This document shows, one piece after another, positions 1-8,012 of a DNA stretch of 16,345 bases; within the stretch, counting starts at the first letter, position 1, and each line of letters begins with the position of its first letter. Made by a program: the position numbers and the translations under genes. The DNA comes from Bacteroidota bacterium (GTDB lineage Bacteria; Bacteroidota; Bacteroidia; Chitinophagales; Chitinophagaceae). The notes below the pieces were generated by a model. The model worked only from the letters and a program-made list of their open reading frames with translations. It was not told the origin of the DNA and ran no database searches. The stretch covers positions 1 to 16,345 of the forward strand of contig JAEYOL010000147.1 in NCBI GenBank assembly GCA_023411775.1, read 5' to 3'.

Positions 1-477
<477 letters not shown>

Positions 478-489
478 GGTACTAAGTCT

Positions 490-567
490 TGAAACAATTT
501 GGAATTTTGGGGGTGTCCTGATTGTCGGAATTACTCATTGTTGGAATTTGGATAGGCAATTGTTTCA
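490..567. repeat. Perfect 10-bp inverted repeat spanning the convergent intergenic gap
   Basis: TGAAACAATT at 490-499 is repeated inverted as AATTGTTTCA at 558-567, with 58 bp between. The interior holds related TTGGAATTT words at 499-507 and 541-549 and a weaker one near 525. It lies between two convergent genes. It could form a long-loop hairpin ending transcripts from both sides, though no T-run follows, or be a small decayed mobile repeat. No target-site duplication is clear. Confidence 0.4.
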
Positions 568-574
568 GATACAT

Positions 575-2104
575 TTAAAGAGATTTTATAAAAGCGATCA
601 GGGCTTTACGGTCTTCATCGTTTAGATCGAGTCCATATTTATGTCCCGTAACTGCCATTGTTTTTAACGCGGCAGGTTTGTATCCGGTAGGGGTATAATC
701 GCTTTCCAGCCTTTTCTTATCAAACATATCTTCGAGCGTGGCAAAATAGCCGCTATGTAAAAATGCGGAACGGTTCCAGGCACCTTTTAGGGAAGGCACT
801 TTATAATACCCGCTTCCTCTTCGGGTAAACATAGCAAGACCCGGGTCTGTTTCGAGGCACTCTTCATAGATATCATATTTTAGAAAATGCTCTTTCGGTA
901 TTGTGAATCCACTTGCCGGTGTGAGTTTATTACTCGTATAAAGGGGAGGGGTATGGCATTCCGAACAGTTTTCGGCTTCGAAGATCTGTTTACCTTTTTC
1001 AATCAACGCGGCTGGTGAAGGATTTGGGTTTTGCGGAGGCTTCAATGAATAAATATATTTCGCCAGGGCGTATAACTGCGCGTCAGAATACCTAAGCAAT
1101 TCTCCTTTTCGTGGATCATCGGGCCGGGGTCGCGGATTGTAACCACTGTAATCATTTAAAAAGTCAAGGCCCTGGTTTAAGGCCGCATATCGCATAAGGT
1201 CGCCGATATCGCGATGGAGCATCAGTCCCGTGCGATCAAAATATTTGCGATCACGAAGATTGTATAGATCAGGAATATTAGTTGGGTAACCGATCATCGA
1301 TCCATGGCGATGCATTACGCCTGGGATCGTGGCCTGGAAATCGGGTATTACGGTTTTGTCGTATTCCGTTTCAAAATCCGCCCAGATCTTCTGGCTTTCA
1401 TGTTTGATCCAGGGCGCTATAAAAAGCATGGAAAGTAATGACTTTGTTGTTTCAGGTATTGTCCCCACCTGTTGTTGTGCAGCAGGACTATAGGCCAGCA
1501 CCAGTGGCAGGTCTTTACCGAAAGGATAATTACCCTGCGCACCTTTTAACGTAGTGCCATCTGGCATCACTTTAGTGTGACAGGTTGCACATGAAAAGGA
1601 TCCTAAAAACAACTGACCTTTTTCTTTTACTGTGATATTGAAAAATGGAATGATGCCATCTTTCGTGGTTGGCATTTTGATTTGTTTCCAGTTTTCAGCA
1701 ATACCAGGTAAAGCTCTTTTCAGATTTGAATCAAGTGGAAGAAGCAGGGTAGGCATTGCAAAAATTATTTCACCCGCTTTGATCCAGTCTGCTTCGGTTC
1801 TTAGCTTATCTGGATTGAAATCGATGAATTCATCTTGCTGTGCAAGCCATTCATAATAGCCACTTGGTTCGAGTCCGGGCATATACATCGGGTAGGTGCG
1901 GTATGCTAATCGTTCGGGAATACTGTAATAGTATTGTTCAGAAACAGTGGTTACATGCACCGATGTATCCACGAGTGGAAGATGTAGCGACTGAAGTTTT
2001 TCCTCATCCCAGGTCTTAGGTATCTCTTCAAATATATGGGTTGCGCGATAACCGGCCATTACCAGTATCACTAATACGCTGAATACAAACAAACACTTAC
2101 GCAT
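575..2104 (-). CDS. Membrane-anchored di-haem cytochrome c (MauG/CcP/RoxA-like)
   Basis: A 509-residue exported c-type cytochrome. Residues 1-20 form a hydrophobic N-terminal signal or anchor, so the bulk is expected in the periplasm. Two haem-attachment motifs are present: CATCH at 172-176 and CSECH at 380-384. The C-terminal region has the pattern of the bacterial di-haem peroxidase/MauG group: a P-x-L-K-G motif (437-441) and FLHSGYFATLEDMFD (448-462). The stretch around 340-357 (RYSDAQLYALAKYIYSL) recalls larger di-haem cytochromes of the RoxA/RoxB rubber-oxygenase type, but the protein is shorter than those, and the substrate cannot be read from sequence. A redox or peroxidase role is family knowledge; anything more exact would be a guess. 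The start at 2104 is the ATG that gives the complete signal segment. It is downstream of, and co-directional with, the OmpA-like gene, but hairpins separate them, so it probably has its own promoter. Confidence 0.85.
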   Translation of the reverse strand: MRKCLFVFSVLVILVMAGYRATHIFEEIPKTWDEEKLQSLHLPLVDTSVHVTTVSEQYYYSIPERLAYRTYPMYMPGLEPSGYYEWLAQQDEFIDFNPDKLRTEADWIKAGEIIFAMPTLLLPLDSNLKRALPGIAENWKQIKMPTTKDGIIPFFNITVKEKGQLFLGSFSCATCHTKVMPDGTTLKGAQGNYPFGKDLPLVLAYSPAAQQQVGTIPETTKSLLSMLFIAPWIKHESQKIWADFETEYDKTVIPDFQATIPGVMHRHGSMIGYPTNIPDLYNLRDRKYFDRTGLMLHRDIGDLMRYAALNQGLDFLNDYSGYNPRPRPDDPRKGELLRYSDAQLYALAKYIYSLKPPQNPNPSPAALIEKGKQIFEAENCSECHTPPLYTSNKLTPASGFTIPKEHFLKYDIYEECLETDPGLAMFTRRGSGYYKVPSLKGAWNRSAFLHSGYFATLEDMFDKKRLESDYTPTGYKPAALKTMAVTGHKYGLDLNDEDRKALIAFIKSL

Positions 2105-2185
2105 AAGCTTACAGGTTTAAAGGGTTACTTCCTTAACACATGTAGCTTCGAAAGAGTAGGCGGAAAGAAATGATTTGAAATTATA

Positions 2186-2216
2186 AAAAGGTCGCCGGTA
2201 TGCGCGGCAACCTTTT
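2186..2216 (-). terminator. Intrinsic terminator-like hairpin after the DUF937-OmpA gene
   Basis: Two 12-nt arms (2186-2197 and 2205-2216) pair with one mismatch (a G-U wobble in the leftward transcript) around a 7-nt loop. On the minus strand the stem is followed by TTTTTATAA-type sequence, fitting Rho-independent termination of the gene ending at 2270. The A-rich and T-rich flanks mean it could also work in the other direction. Confidence 0.65.
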
Positions 2217-2235
2217 ATTTCAATAAAGTAAAATT

Positions 2236-2264
2236 GGCTTTTACAGGTTAGGCCTGTAAAAGCC
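2236..2264 (-). repeat. Perfect 12-bp stem-loop just after the DUF937-OmpA stop codon
   Basis: GGCTTTTACAGG (2236-2247) and CCTGTAAAAGCC (2253-2264) are exact inverted copies around a 5-nt loop, starting 6 bp past the stop codon. On the minus strand it is followed by an AT-rich AATTTTA tract. It may be a first terminator or a 3' mRNA-stabilising hairpin in tandem with the hairpin at 2186-2216. Confidence 0.6.
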
Positions 2265-2269
2265 CGAAA

Positions 2270-3577
2270 TTATTTGGCTGCCACTTTTAAGTCAACCCTC
2301 CTGTTTTGAGCTTTACATTCGGGTGTATCGTTGCCGGGACAAACTGGATGTTCAGGGCCGTATCCTACAGCTTCTGTAACCTGGTTCTTACCGGCGCCAA
2401 GTTTGATCAGCTCATTCATAACATACCGGGCACGATCATCGGAGATCTTTTTATTGACAGCAGCATCACCGGTATTATCTGTATAGCCACCTATCTTAAT
2501 CGCAGCGGATGGAAAGTTTTTTAGGATCGCTGCGATGTTTTGTACCTGTGTTTGAGATGATGAAGTCAACACTGATTTACCTGTTTCAAAATAGACGCGG
2601 TCAAAAGTTACCCAGTTCTTCGTCTTATCATCTGTATCAATTTTGAAATCCGGGCTATTGAGCATATTGTAGAGTTTTGCTTCCGTGCTGTTTTCGCCTA
2701 CACGAAGCGTATTGCCATCATTTAATTTTATCTCGATCTCATTCCCGGTATTATAAACATAGTTGCCTGTTGCGGTATCGAGCATTCCCGCTGACCTGTC
2801 AACCGGCGCAGGCTCCGGTGCAATGGTAGTTGTAGTTGTGTCTTCATTGGTGGTGGTAGCTGCATCACCACATCCACGCTGCGTAAAGAACCAGATCAAA
2901 GCAGCCAGAGCTACCAGTAATAGCAAGGGCCATAGCCATTTGTTACCGGAGGATCCTACATTCTTTACGGTATCTGATGCATACTCGCCGGCAGATGATA
3001 CTCCGCCCGCGATCCTGCTTCCAATGTTGGAAAGACTCCCCAGGCCAAGAGCCCCGGCCAGGTTAAATCCCGAAGGTACTGCGTTTAGAATAGAGTCTTT
3101 CTGACTTTGAAGAAAAGCGCCGATGTCTGCAGCTCCCAGGTTATTCTCGGTTGCATATTGTCCAACAGGAGCCAGTGCAGCTGGAGCTGCCATGCTCATC
3201 ACCGCATTGGCTGAAGAAGGTTTGATGCCTGCAAAACCTGCGATAGCGTTTATGATACCATTTAGTCTGTCACCAAAAATGGAATTAAGCCAGCCCATTA
3301 CCGTGGAACCTATACCACCAGACCCGGAGGCTCCGGTATTGGCCAGGTTACCAAGATTACTCAGAATTCCCGATCCTGCGGCTCCCTTCACCATTTCCAA
3401 AATACCTGACCCTCCGCCCGAGGAAGATTTGCTTAAAAGGCCGGCCAGTACCGCGGGGATCGCGCCACTAAGGGCTTTTTGAATTCCACCTTCAGTTTCG
3501 CCCAGCCCAACTGCAGCTCTTGAGACCAGGTCATTAGGCAGCAGACTTTTTGCCGCATCAATTAAATTGATTGCCAT
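2270..3577 (-). CDS. DUF937 - transmembrane - OmpA-like peptidoglycan-binding protein
   Basis: A 435-residue envelope protein. The N-terminal region (about 1-180) is rich in Ala, Gly and Ser and looks like a DUF937 (YidB-like) domain of unknown function. A transmembrane helix follows at about 214-231, then a Thr/Pro-rich linker (240-262). Residues 325-435 are an OmpA C-terminal domain, with YTDNTGD around 365-371 (Asp367), ISDDRAR (Arg382) and the closing NRRVDL. Asp367 and Arg382 match the pair that binds diaminopimelate in peptidoglycan in OmpA. The protein therefore probably anchors an N-terminal module to the cell wall; the N-terminal module's role is unknown. A longer frame opens at 3622, but the ATG at 3577 is preferred because the conserved MAINLID start fits the DUF937 family. 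No signal peptide is visible ahead of DUF937, so that domain may lie on the cytoplasmic side. Confidence 0.85.
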   Translation of the reverse strand: MAINLIDAAKSLLPNDLVSRAAVGLGETEGGIQKALSGAIPAVLAGLLSKSSSGGGSGILEMVKGAAGSGILSNLGNLANTGASGSGGIGSTVMGWLNSIFGDRLNGIINAIAGFAGIKPSSANAVMSMAAPAALAPVGQYATENNLGAADIGAFLQSQKDSILNAVPSGFNLAGALGLGSLSNIGSRIAGGVSSAGEYASDTVKNVGSSGNKWLWPLLLLVALAALIWFFTQRGCGDAATTTNEDTTTTTIAPEPAPVDRSAGMLDTATGNYVYNTGNEIEIKLNDGNTLRVGENSTEAKLYNMLNSPDFKIDTDDKTKNWVTFDRVYFETGKSVLTSSSQTQVQNIAAILKNFPSAAIKIGGYTDNTGDAAVNKKISDDRARYVMNELIKLGAGKNQVTEAVGYGPEHPVCPGNDTPECKAQNRRVDLKVAAK

Positions 3578-3869
3578 GGTGTTGATTTTTAAATTTAAAA
3601 ATACGGTGTGGGAGTCAGGCACTTGTAATGGGACAATTAAGGTAAGTAATTTGATTGAAATATGAATTAATTATCCTATACCTTCCTATGGCGTTTTTGA
3701 TGAAAACCAACCAAAGGGCAGGTAGAAAAATATTTATTCACGCTATTGTATGGCAATTTTCTTCTATTTATCTTAGTCATCGCAAGCAACCAGCTCTTAC
3801 CCGTTTCTGGCAATCCATCTCCTTCCTTACCTGTTAATCCTACCGGGAAAGACTAGTATCCGGGCCGTA

Positions 3870-3961
3870 GGTATGTAGCCGTGCTATATTCGGGTTGAAA
3901 CCAGAAAACAGAATTTTTTAAAAGCTTCATCACCTTGCATGCAGGGGGTGAAGCTTTTTTT
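3870..3961 (+). ncRNA. Candidate small RNA unit A (promoter-like motif plus terminator)
   Basis: GGTATG (3870-3875) and GCCGTGCTATATT (3878-3890) are also present at 12941-12964. TATATTCG at 3885-3892 resembles the Bacteroidota -7 box TAnnTTTG, which would put a transcript start near 3898. Shortly after comes a small hairpin-forming GGTTGAAACC, and then the terminator at 3920-3961, giving an RNA of about 65 nt. It might be a free small RNA or a short leader of the permease gene 79 bp past the terminator. The extent and the existence of the transcript are inference. Confidence 0.35.
3920..3961 (+). terminator. Intrinsic terminator
   Basis: An AAAAGCTTCA-CACC arm (3920-3934, with one bulged T) pairs with GGGTGAAGCTTTT, around an 11-12 nt loop containing GCATGC, and ends in a run of seven T (3955-3961). 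It faces rightwards. No gene ends upstream of it on this strand, since the neighbouring gene runs the other way, so it must end a noncoding transcript or act as an attenuator. Confidence 0.75.
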
Positions 3962-4039
3962 GTAACTCAACCTTGAAATCAGGTGTAATAAAAAGTCTAA
4001 TTCGTTCCATCCGCGCTTCATATCTTCCACTACTTATTT

Positions 4040-5473
4040 ATGAGCTTTCAAAACTCACTGCAAAAGAAAATTGGATTCTGGTCAGCAATTGCTATCATTA
4101 TCGGAAGCATCATTGGCTCAGGCATTTTTATGAAGCCTGCTACGATGGCGGCACAGTTAGGCTCTCCTATTTGGTTAATGCTTGTCTGGATCATCGCCGG
4201 GCTTTTTTCTTTGTGTGGTGCGCTGATCTTTGCGGAACTGGGTGCCATGTGGCCCGAGACCGGCGGTATCTATGCCTATTTCCGTCGCATGTTCGGAGAT
4301 TTTTTTTCTTTCCTCTATGGCTGGTCGGCCTTCGCGGTGGTTAACACTGCAGCGGTAGCCGCAATTGCATTTGTGTGTGCCCAATACAGCAATTATTTTT
4401 TACAATTGCCGGGACTGGATACCGCAACAGAGACTTCATGGGCCTGGCATATTCCTTTTATCGGTACACTGTATCCATTACAAAATATCCAGGTAAAGTC
4501 TATCGCTATTTTTATTGTACTTGGATTAACGTTGCTGAATTACCGAAGTGTGAAAGGGGGAAGTTCCTTTCAACTGGTATCTACAATTGTGAAACTCGCC
4601 GTTATTGTCGCATTGATAGGCGGCATATTTTTTTCCGGAAGGGGTGATGTTCAAAACTTTTTTCAAACTGAAACTCCACGACAGGGGATTGCCCTGCTTA
4701 GTGGTATCATTGCCGCCATGACAGGGGCATTTATGGCTTATGATGGCTGGATCAATATTACTTTCGTGGCCGGGGAACTTCGGCAGCCACAAAAGAATAT
4801 TCCCCAAAGTCTGCTGGTGGGTGTGACTACCTGCATCGTTGTTTATGTGTTGGTAAACCTGGCTTACCTGTATGCTCTGCCTGTCGATCAGATGGGCGGA
4901 TCTACCGTAATAGCTTCCGATGCCATGGCTATGGTGTTGGGAAATACAAGCGGGGCCCTTATTGCCGCCATGATCGTGATATCTACGATTGGCGCGGTTA
5001 ACGGTAACCTGATGGCAACATCACGTGTCACTTATGCCATGGGGCGCGCTAAAGTATTTTGGCCCTGGACGGGAAGGACGCATGCCAGGTTTCAAACTCC
5101 GGGAAATGCTGTCTTGCTTCATGCGATATGGTCCTGCCTGTTCATTATCACTGGCTCCTTTGACATGCTGGCCGATATGTTTGTCTTTGTTACCTGGGTG
5201 GCTTACCTGTTTGGTGCTATCGGTATTTTTTTGATGCGGAAAAAAATGCCTGAGGAACCGCGGCCCTACCGGATCTGGGGCTATCCCTGGGTGCCGATAT
5301 TGTTTATTGCTTTTTCAGGTTTTTACTTAGTGTCTACCATATGGAATGATATCGCCAATTACATGGCCGGCCGCCAGCCGGTGATCAATTCGCTCTTGGG
5401 TTTGTTGATCACGGCTATGGGATTGCCGCTATATTTTTACTACAGGAAAGGCAAAGTGAAAAAGGAGGTATAG
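4040..5473 (+). CDS. APC-superfamily amino-acid permease
   Basis: A 477-residue integral membrane transporter with about 12 hydrophobic segments. The first helix carries IIGSGIF (24-30), the backbone-binding glycine motif of the amino acid-polyamine-organocation family. The next segments (PIWLMLVWIIAG, then ALIFAELGAMWPETGGIYAYFRR) match the LAT/SteT/YfnA-like branch, whose members exchange or import neutral amino acids. The length is normal for the group. The substrate cannot be assigned. Starting at 4040 keeps the usual short cytoplasmic N-terminus; no Shine-Dalgarno precedes it, which is normal in Bacteroidota. It stands alone: the next gene begins nearly 300 bp later. The terminator at 3920-3961 lies just upstream and might attenuate it. 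Confidence 0.9.
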   Translation: MSFQNSLQKKIGFWSAIAIIIGSIIGSGIFMKPATMAAQLGSPIWLMLVWIIAGLFSLCGALIFAELGAMWPETGGIYAYFRRMFGDFFSFLYGWSAFAVVNTAAVAAIAFVCAQYSNYFLQLPGLDTATETSWAWHIPFIGTLYPLQNIQVKSIAIFIVLGLTLLNYRSVKGGSSFQLVSTIVKLAVIVALIGGIFFSGRGDVQNFFQTETPRQGIALLSGIIAAMTGAFMAYDGWINITFVAGELRQPQKNIPQSLLVGVTTCIVVYVLVNLAYLYALPVDQMGGSTVIASDAMAMVLGNTSGALIAAMIVISTIGAVNGNLMATSRVTYAMGRAKVFWPWTGRTHARFQTPGNAVLLHAIWSCLFIITGSFDMLADMFVFVTWVAYLFGAIGIFLMRKKMPEEPRPYRIWGYPWVPILFIAFSGFYLVSTIWNDIANYMAGRQPVINSLLGLLITAMGLPLYFYYRKGKVKKEV

Positions 5474-5767
5474 TTCGAAATGAATGCCTGGCAACAAACG
5501 GGATCCCTTTTAGTCCGAGAATGAGGGCTGCGGATTTTTATGTTTGATCAAGATTTTATTCAAATGAGTCATATATAAATGATCAGAACCAGTACAAAAA
5601 TCCCTGTTCTACAGTCCATCACCTTAATCTTTTGTTACCTGTGGAAAATTTTGAGTTGCTAGGAAATACAACAACCACAGTATAACTTTATTGGGTTTTT
5701 TTATGGACGTCACTCTCTGTGGAAGCTAAAATAGATTTTCTCAAGTCAGTCAAATCAATCAAACTGC
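5474..5767. other. 294-bp gap between permease and DUF1624 genes
   Basis: AT-rich sequence with no open frame of note and no clear terminator hairpin. TAACTTTA and TAGATTTT words upstream of 5768 are one mismatch away from the TAnnTTTG box, but no well-spaced TTG partner was found, so no promoter is assigned. Confidence 0.4.
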
Positions 5768-6940
5768 ATGTCTGCGATCAATAAACCCAGGATTGAGTCC
5801 ATCGACCTTTTGAAAGGTTTAGTAATGGTCATCATGGCGCTTGACCATGTGCGTGACTATTTCCACTATTCCGCATTTTTTTTTGATCCTGGTGACCCGG
5901 AAAGAAGCACCCTGCCGATCTTTTTTACGCGATTTATTACGCATTTCTGTGCACCGGTGTTTAGTTTCCTGGCAGGTATGTCGGCCTGGTTGGTGGGAAA
6001 AAGAAAATCCAGGTCTGAACTGTCAGCCTTTCTTCTGAAACGGGGATTATGGCTGGTTTTTATAGAAATGACGATTGTGAATTTTGCCTGGTATTTTGAT
6101 ATTTATTTCCGTAGTCCAGGGTTGCTTGTAATCTGGGCTTTAGGTGTTGGGATGATCTTCCTTGCTGCATTGATACATCTGCCGAGGAAGTGGCTATTGA
6201 TCCTTAGCCTGCTGATCATCTTTGGTCACAATTTATTAGACAACCTGCGGTTTGAAGGCAATATGCTTTGGGCTATACTCCATGAATTTGCTGTTTTTCA
6301 ACTTACTGACAACGTGGAGCTGACTGTTGTATATCCACTGATTCCATGGATAGCTGTGATGTCGCTGGGATTTTATTTTGGAAAATTTTATGACGCCGAA
6401 GTAGATAAAAAGTATCGCCGAAAGTTGTTTAATCAAATCGGGATCGCATGCCTTGGCCTGTTTATTATTTTAAGAGCTACAAATATTTATGGCGATCCGA
6501 TCCCCTTTACTAACTATCCGGGATTTTCAGGAAGTATTATTTCCTTTTTTAACCCGACCAAGTATCCACCGTCTTTGCAATACCTTTTAATGACCCTGGG
6601 TTCATCTCTTATATTCCTGGCAAATACAGAAAACCTAAAAGGCAGGATAGTTAGTTTTTTCTGTACGTTTGGACGAGTACCGTTTTTCTACTATATCCTT
6701 CACTTATATCTTATACATCTTCTGGCAATAATCTTTGCCGAGCTTTCGGGATATGGCTGGCAGAAGATGATTTTTGAGGATTGGATATCGGAGTCGCCGT
6801 ACCTGAAGGGCTATGGTTTTAGCCTTTGGGTGGTCTACCTCGTCTGGATAGGAGTTATACTTTTGCTTTACCCGCTTTGTAAACGATTTGACAGGTACAA
6901 GCAGCTACACCGGGAGAAATGGTGGCTTAGCTATCTTTAA
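5768..6940 (+). CDS. DUF1624 / HGSNAT-like multi-pass membrane protein
   Basis: A 390-residue protein with about ten membrane segments. The N-terminus reads R-I-x-S-I-D-L-L-K-G-L (8-18) followed by MALDHVRDYFH (23-33), the typical opening of DUF1624 proteins and of the catalytic domain of heparan-alpha-glucosaminide N-acetyltransferase. A second conserved patch is HFCAPVFSFLAGMSAWL (59-75), and a third lies near the C-terminus: FGRVPFFYYILHLYLIHLL. Family members are thought to move acyl groups across the membrane onto sugars, with a histidine near the first loop involved in HGSNAT; His27 and His33 are candidates. The actual acceptor in bacteria is generally unknown, so an envelope sugar acyltransferase is inference. 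The ATG at 5768 fits the family start. The flanking genes are not obviously related. Confidence 0.85.
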   Translation: MSAINKPRIESIDLLKGLVMVIMALDHVRDYFHYSAFFFDPGDPERSTLPIFFTRFITHFCAPVFSFLAGMSAWLVGKRKSRSELSAFLLKRGLWLVFIEMTIVNFAWYFDIYFRSPGLLVIWALGVGMIFLAALIHLPRKWLLILSLLIIFGHNLLDNLRFEGNMLWAILHEFAVFQLTDNVELTVVYPLIPWIAVMSLGFYFGKFYDAEVDKKYRRKLFNQIGIACLGLFIILRATNIYGDPIPFTNYPGFSGSIISFFNPTKYPPSLQYLLMTLGSSLIFLANTENLKGRIVSFFCTFGRVPFFYYILHLYLIHLLAIIFAELSGYGWQKMIFEDWISESPYLKGYGFSLWVVYLVWIGVILLLYPLCKRFDRYKQLHREKWWLSYL

Positions 6941-7013
6941 ATATTTCGCGCTTGTATTTAAAGGGGGGATAGTAAAACTCAAAATTGTAGTTTTTCAAAG
7001 GGCGAGGAAAGGA

Positions 7014-7059
7014 CACGAAGTGCACGATGGAAACACGGAGGGGCAAAGAGGACTAAGGG
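7014..7059. repeat. Degenerate tandem repeat of CACGRAG-like units
   Basis: Between the DUF1624 and first DUF1801 genes, CACGAAG (7014), CACGATG (7023), CACGGAG (7034) and CAAAGAG (7044) follow each other at 9-11 bp steps, with a weak fifth unit near 7053. The strand is strongly purine-rich. It looks like a decayed intergenic simple repeat; no function is proposed. Confidence 0.4.
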
Positions 7060-7094
7060 AAATGTTGCAGAAGGAAATAAACTGATAAATTGTA

Positions 7095-7127
7095 TTTGGT
7101 TTATTGGATTCAAATTTTCTAACTTTC
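7095..7127 (+). promoter_or_regulatory. Possible promoter of the first DUF1801 gene
   Basis: TTTG at 7095-7098 and TAACTTTC at 7120-7127 (one mismatch to TAnnTTTG) are 21 bp apart, within the range seen for Bacteroidota vegetative promoters. The -7 box is only 11 bp from the ATG at 7139, so the leader would be very short; this weakens the call. Confidence 0.25.
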
Positions 7128-7138
7128 ATTCGATTATT

Positions 7139-7501
7139 ATGACTAAAACCGACTACAAGACGATTGATGAATATCAGCAATCCTTTACTGAAGACATACA
7201 GAAAAGGATGCAGACTATTCGGGAAATGGTGCACAAAGAAGTATCAGGCGTCACTGAGGTGATCAGTTACCATATACCTGCCTTTAAGTGTGGTAAGAGC
7301 TTCCTGATCTATTATTCCGCATACACTAATCATATCTCGCTCTCCAGTCCCTGGAGTGCCGGATTGTTGAAAGCGTTTGAAGCAGAGTTAAAGAAATATA
7401 AGGTTACAAAGTCGGCCATACAGGTACCACATGATACTCCGCTGCCGGTCGATTTTATCAGGAAACTTTTGCGATTCAGAAAAAAGGAGATCGGGGCATG
7501 A
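7139..7501 (+). CDS. DUF1801 protein (YdhG/Fra-like)
   Basis: A 120-residue cytosolic protein of the DUF1801 fold. Its sequence follows the short YdhG-type layout: T-I-D-E-Y near residue 8, EVISYHIPAFKCGKSFLIYYSAYTNHISL in the middle, then KYKVTKSAIQVPHDTPLPVDFIRKLLRFR. The Bacillus subtilis member YdhG (Fra) has been described as a frataxin-like iron chaperone, and some annotations carry that name over; iron binding cannot be judged here. The length is normal and the protein looks complete. It is 79 bp upstream of a second, different DUF1801 gene, so the two may be co-transcribed. Confidence 0.85.
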   Translation: MTKTDYKTIDEYQQSFTEDIQKRMQTIREMVHKEVSGVTEVISYHIPAFKCGKSFLIYYSAYTNHISLSSPWSAGLLKAFEAELKKYKVTKSAIQVPHDTPLPVDFIRKLLRFRKKEIGA

Positions 7502-7580
7502 AAATGTGTCGGACTTGTATTCTATGAACTAACCAGTACACCGGCCAAAAATTACTTACTTTAACAGTAAATATATTTCA

Positions 7581-7988
7581 ATGAGTAAGCTTGTAAAGAT
7601 CAAAACCCAGGTCAATGACGCGAGTGTCGCGGATTTTATAGCCGGTATTGCAGATGAGGAAAAAAGAAAGGACAGCCAGACCATCCTGAAGATGATGGAA
7701 AAAGCCACAAAGCAAAAGCCTAAAATGTGGGGTAGCTCCATGATCGGATTTGGAGAACTGCGTTATAAAAGTCCGGCAACCGGCAGAGAGGTCGACTGGT
7801 TTAAGATCGGTTTTGCACCACGAAAAAATAATTTGTCGCTCCACTTAGTGGTTGATGTTAAAAAGCATGCCGATACTTTAAACAAATTGGGCAAACATAA
7901 GACCGGTGCGGGTTGTCTATACATCAATAAACTGGCTGATGTAGATCTGAAAGTTCTAGAGAAAATGATCCAGCTCGCCGTTAAATAG
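7581..7988 (+). CDS. DUF1801 protein, longer MWGxSMxGFG subtype
   Basis: A 135-residue cytosolic protein from another branch of DUF1801. Marker motifs are KMWGSSMIGFGELRYKS (68-84), GREVDWFKIGFAPRKNNL and LGKHKTGAGCLYINKLADVD. This branch is widespread and has no settled function. It shares only the general fold with the preceding DUF1801 gene, so the pair is better seen as two subfamilies placed together than as a recent duplication. The ATG at 7581 is directly preceded by TATATTTC; this resembles a -7 box but is too close to serve this gene. The next gene starts 24 bp after its stop, suggesting an operon. Confidence 0.85.
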   Translation: MSKLVKIKTQVNDASVADFIAGIADEEKRKDSQTILKMMEKATKQKPKMWGSSMIGFGELRYKSPATGREVDWFKIGFAPRKNNLSLHLVVDVKKHADTLNKLGKHKTGAGCLYINKLADVDLKVLEKMIQLAVK

Positions 7989-8012
7989 ACTGCTGGTTTA
8001 ATTTGTACTGTG

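Larger units (their letters stand above)
3578..4039. other. 462-bp gap between divergent genes
   Basis: There is no convincing gene here; a 60-codon frame at 3655-3837 starts with TTG and has no family-like sequence. The left part should hold the promoter of the DUF937-OmpA gene; TATTTTTA lies just upstream of its start on the minus strand. The right part holds a conserved-looking motif at 3870-3890, a terminator hairpin at 3920-3961, and about 78 bp leading into the permease gene with no recognisable Shine-Dalgarno. Confidence 0.6.

Noticed and set aside
2763..3482. Rightward frames opposite the DUF937-OmpA gene
   Set aside because: Their Ala/Pro-rich content is the antisense image of the Gly/Ala-rich coding sequence.
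3578..3622. Upstream start for the DUF937-OmpA gene
   Set aside because: The 15 added residues do not look like a signal peptide, and the conserved family start is the ATG at 3577.
3655..3837. A 60-codon rightward frame in the large intergenic gap
   Set aside because: It begins with TTG, has no recognisable domain, and its amino-acid make-up looks like translated AT-rich noncoding DNA.
3870..3961. Unit A read as a tRNA or known riboswitch leader
   Set aside because: No cloverleaf or T-arm consensus is present and no riboswitch core that I know matches; the twin copy at 12941 has no downstream gene on its strand.
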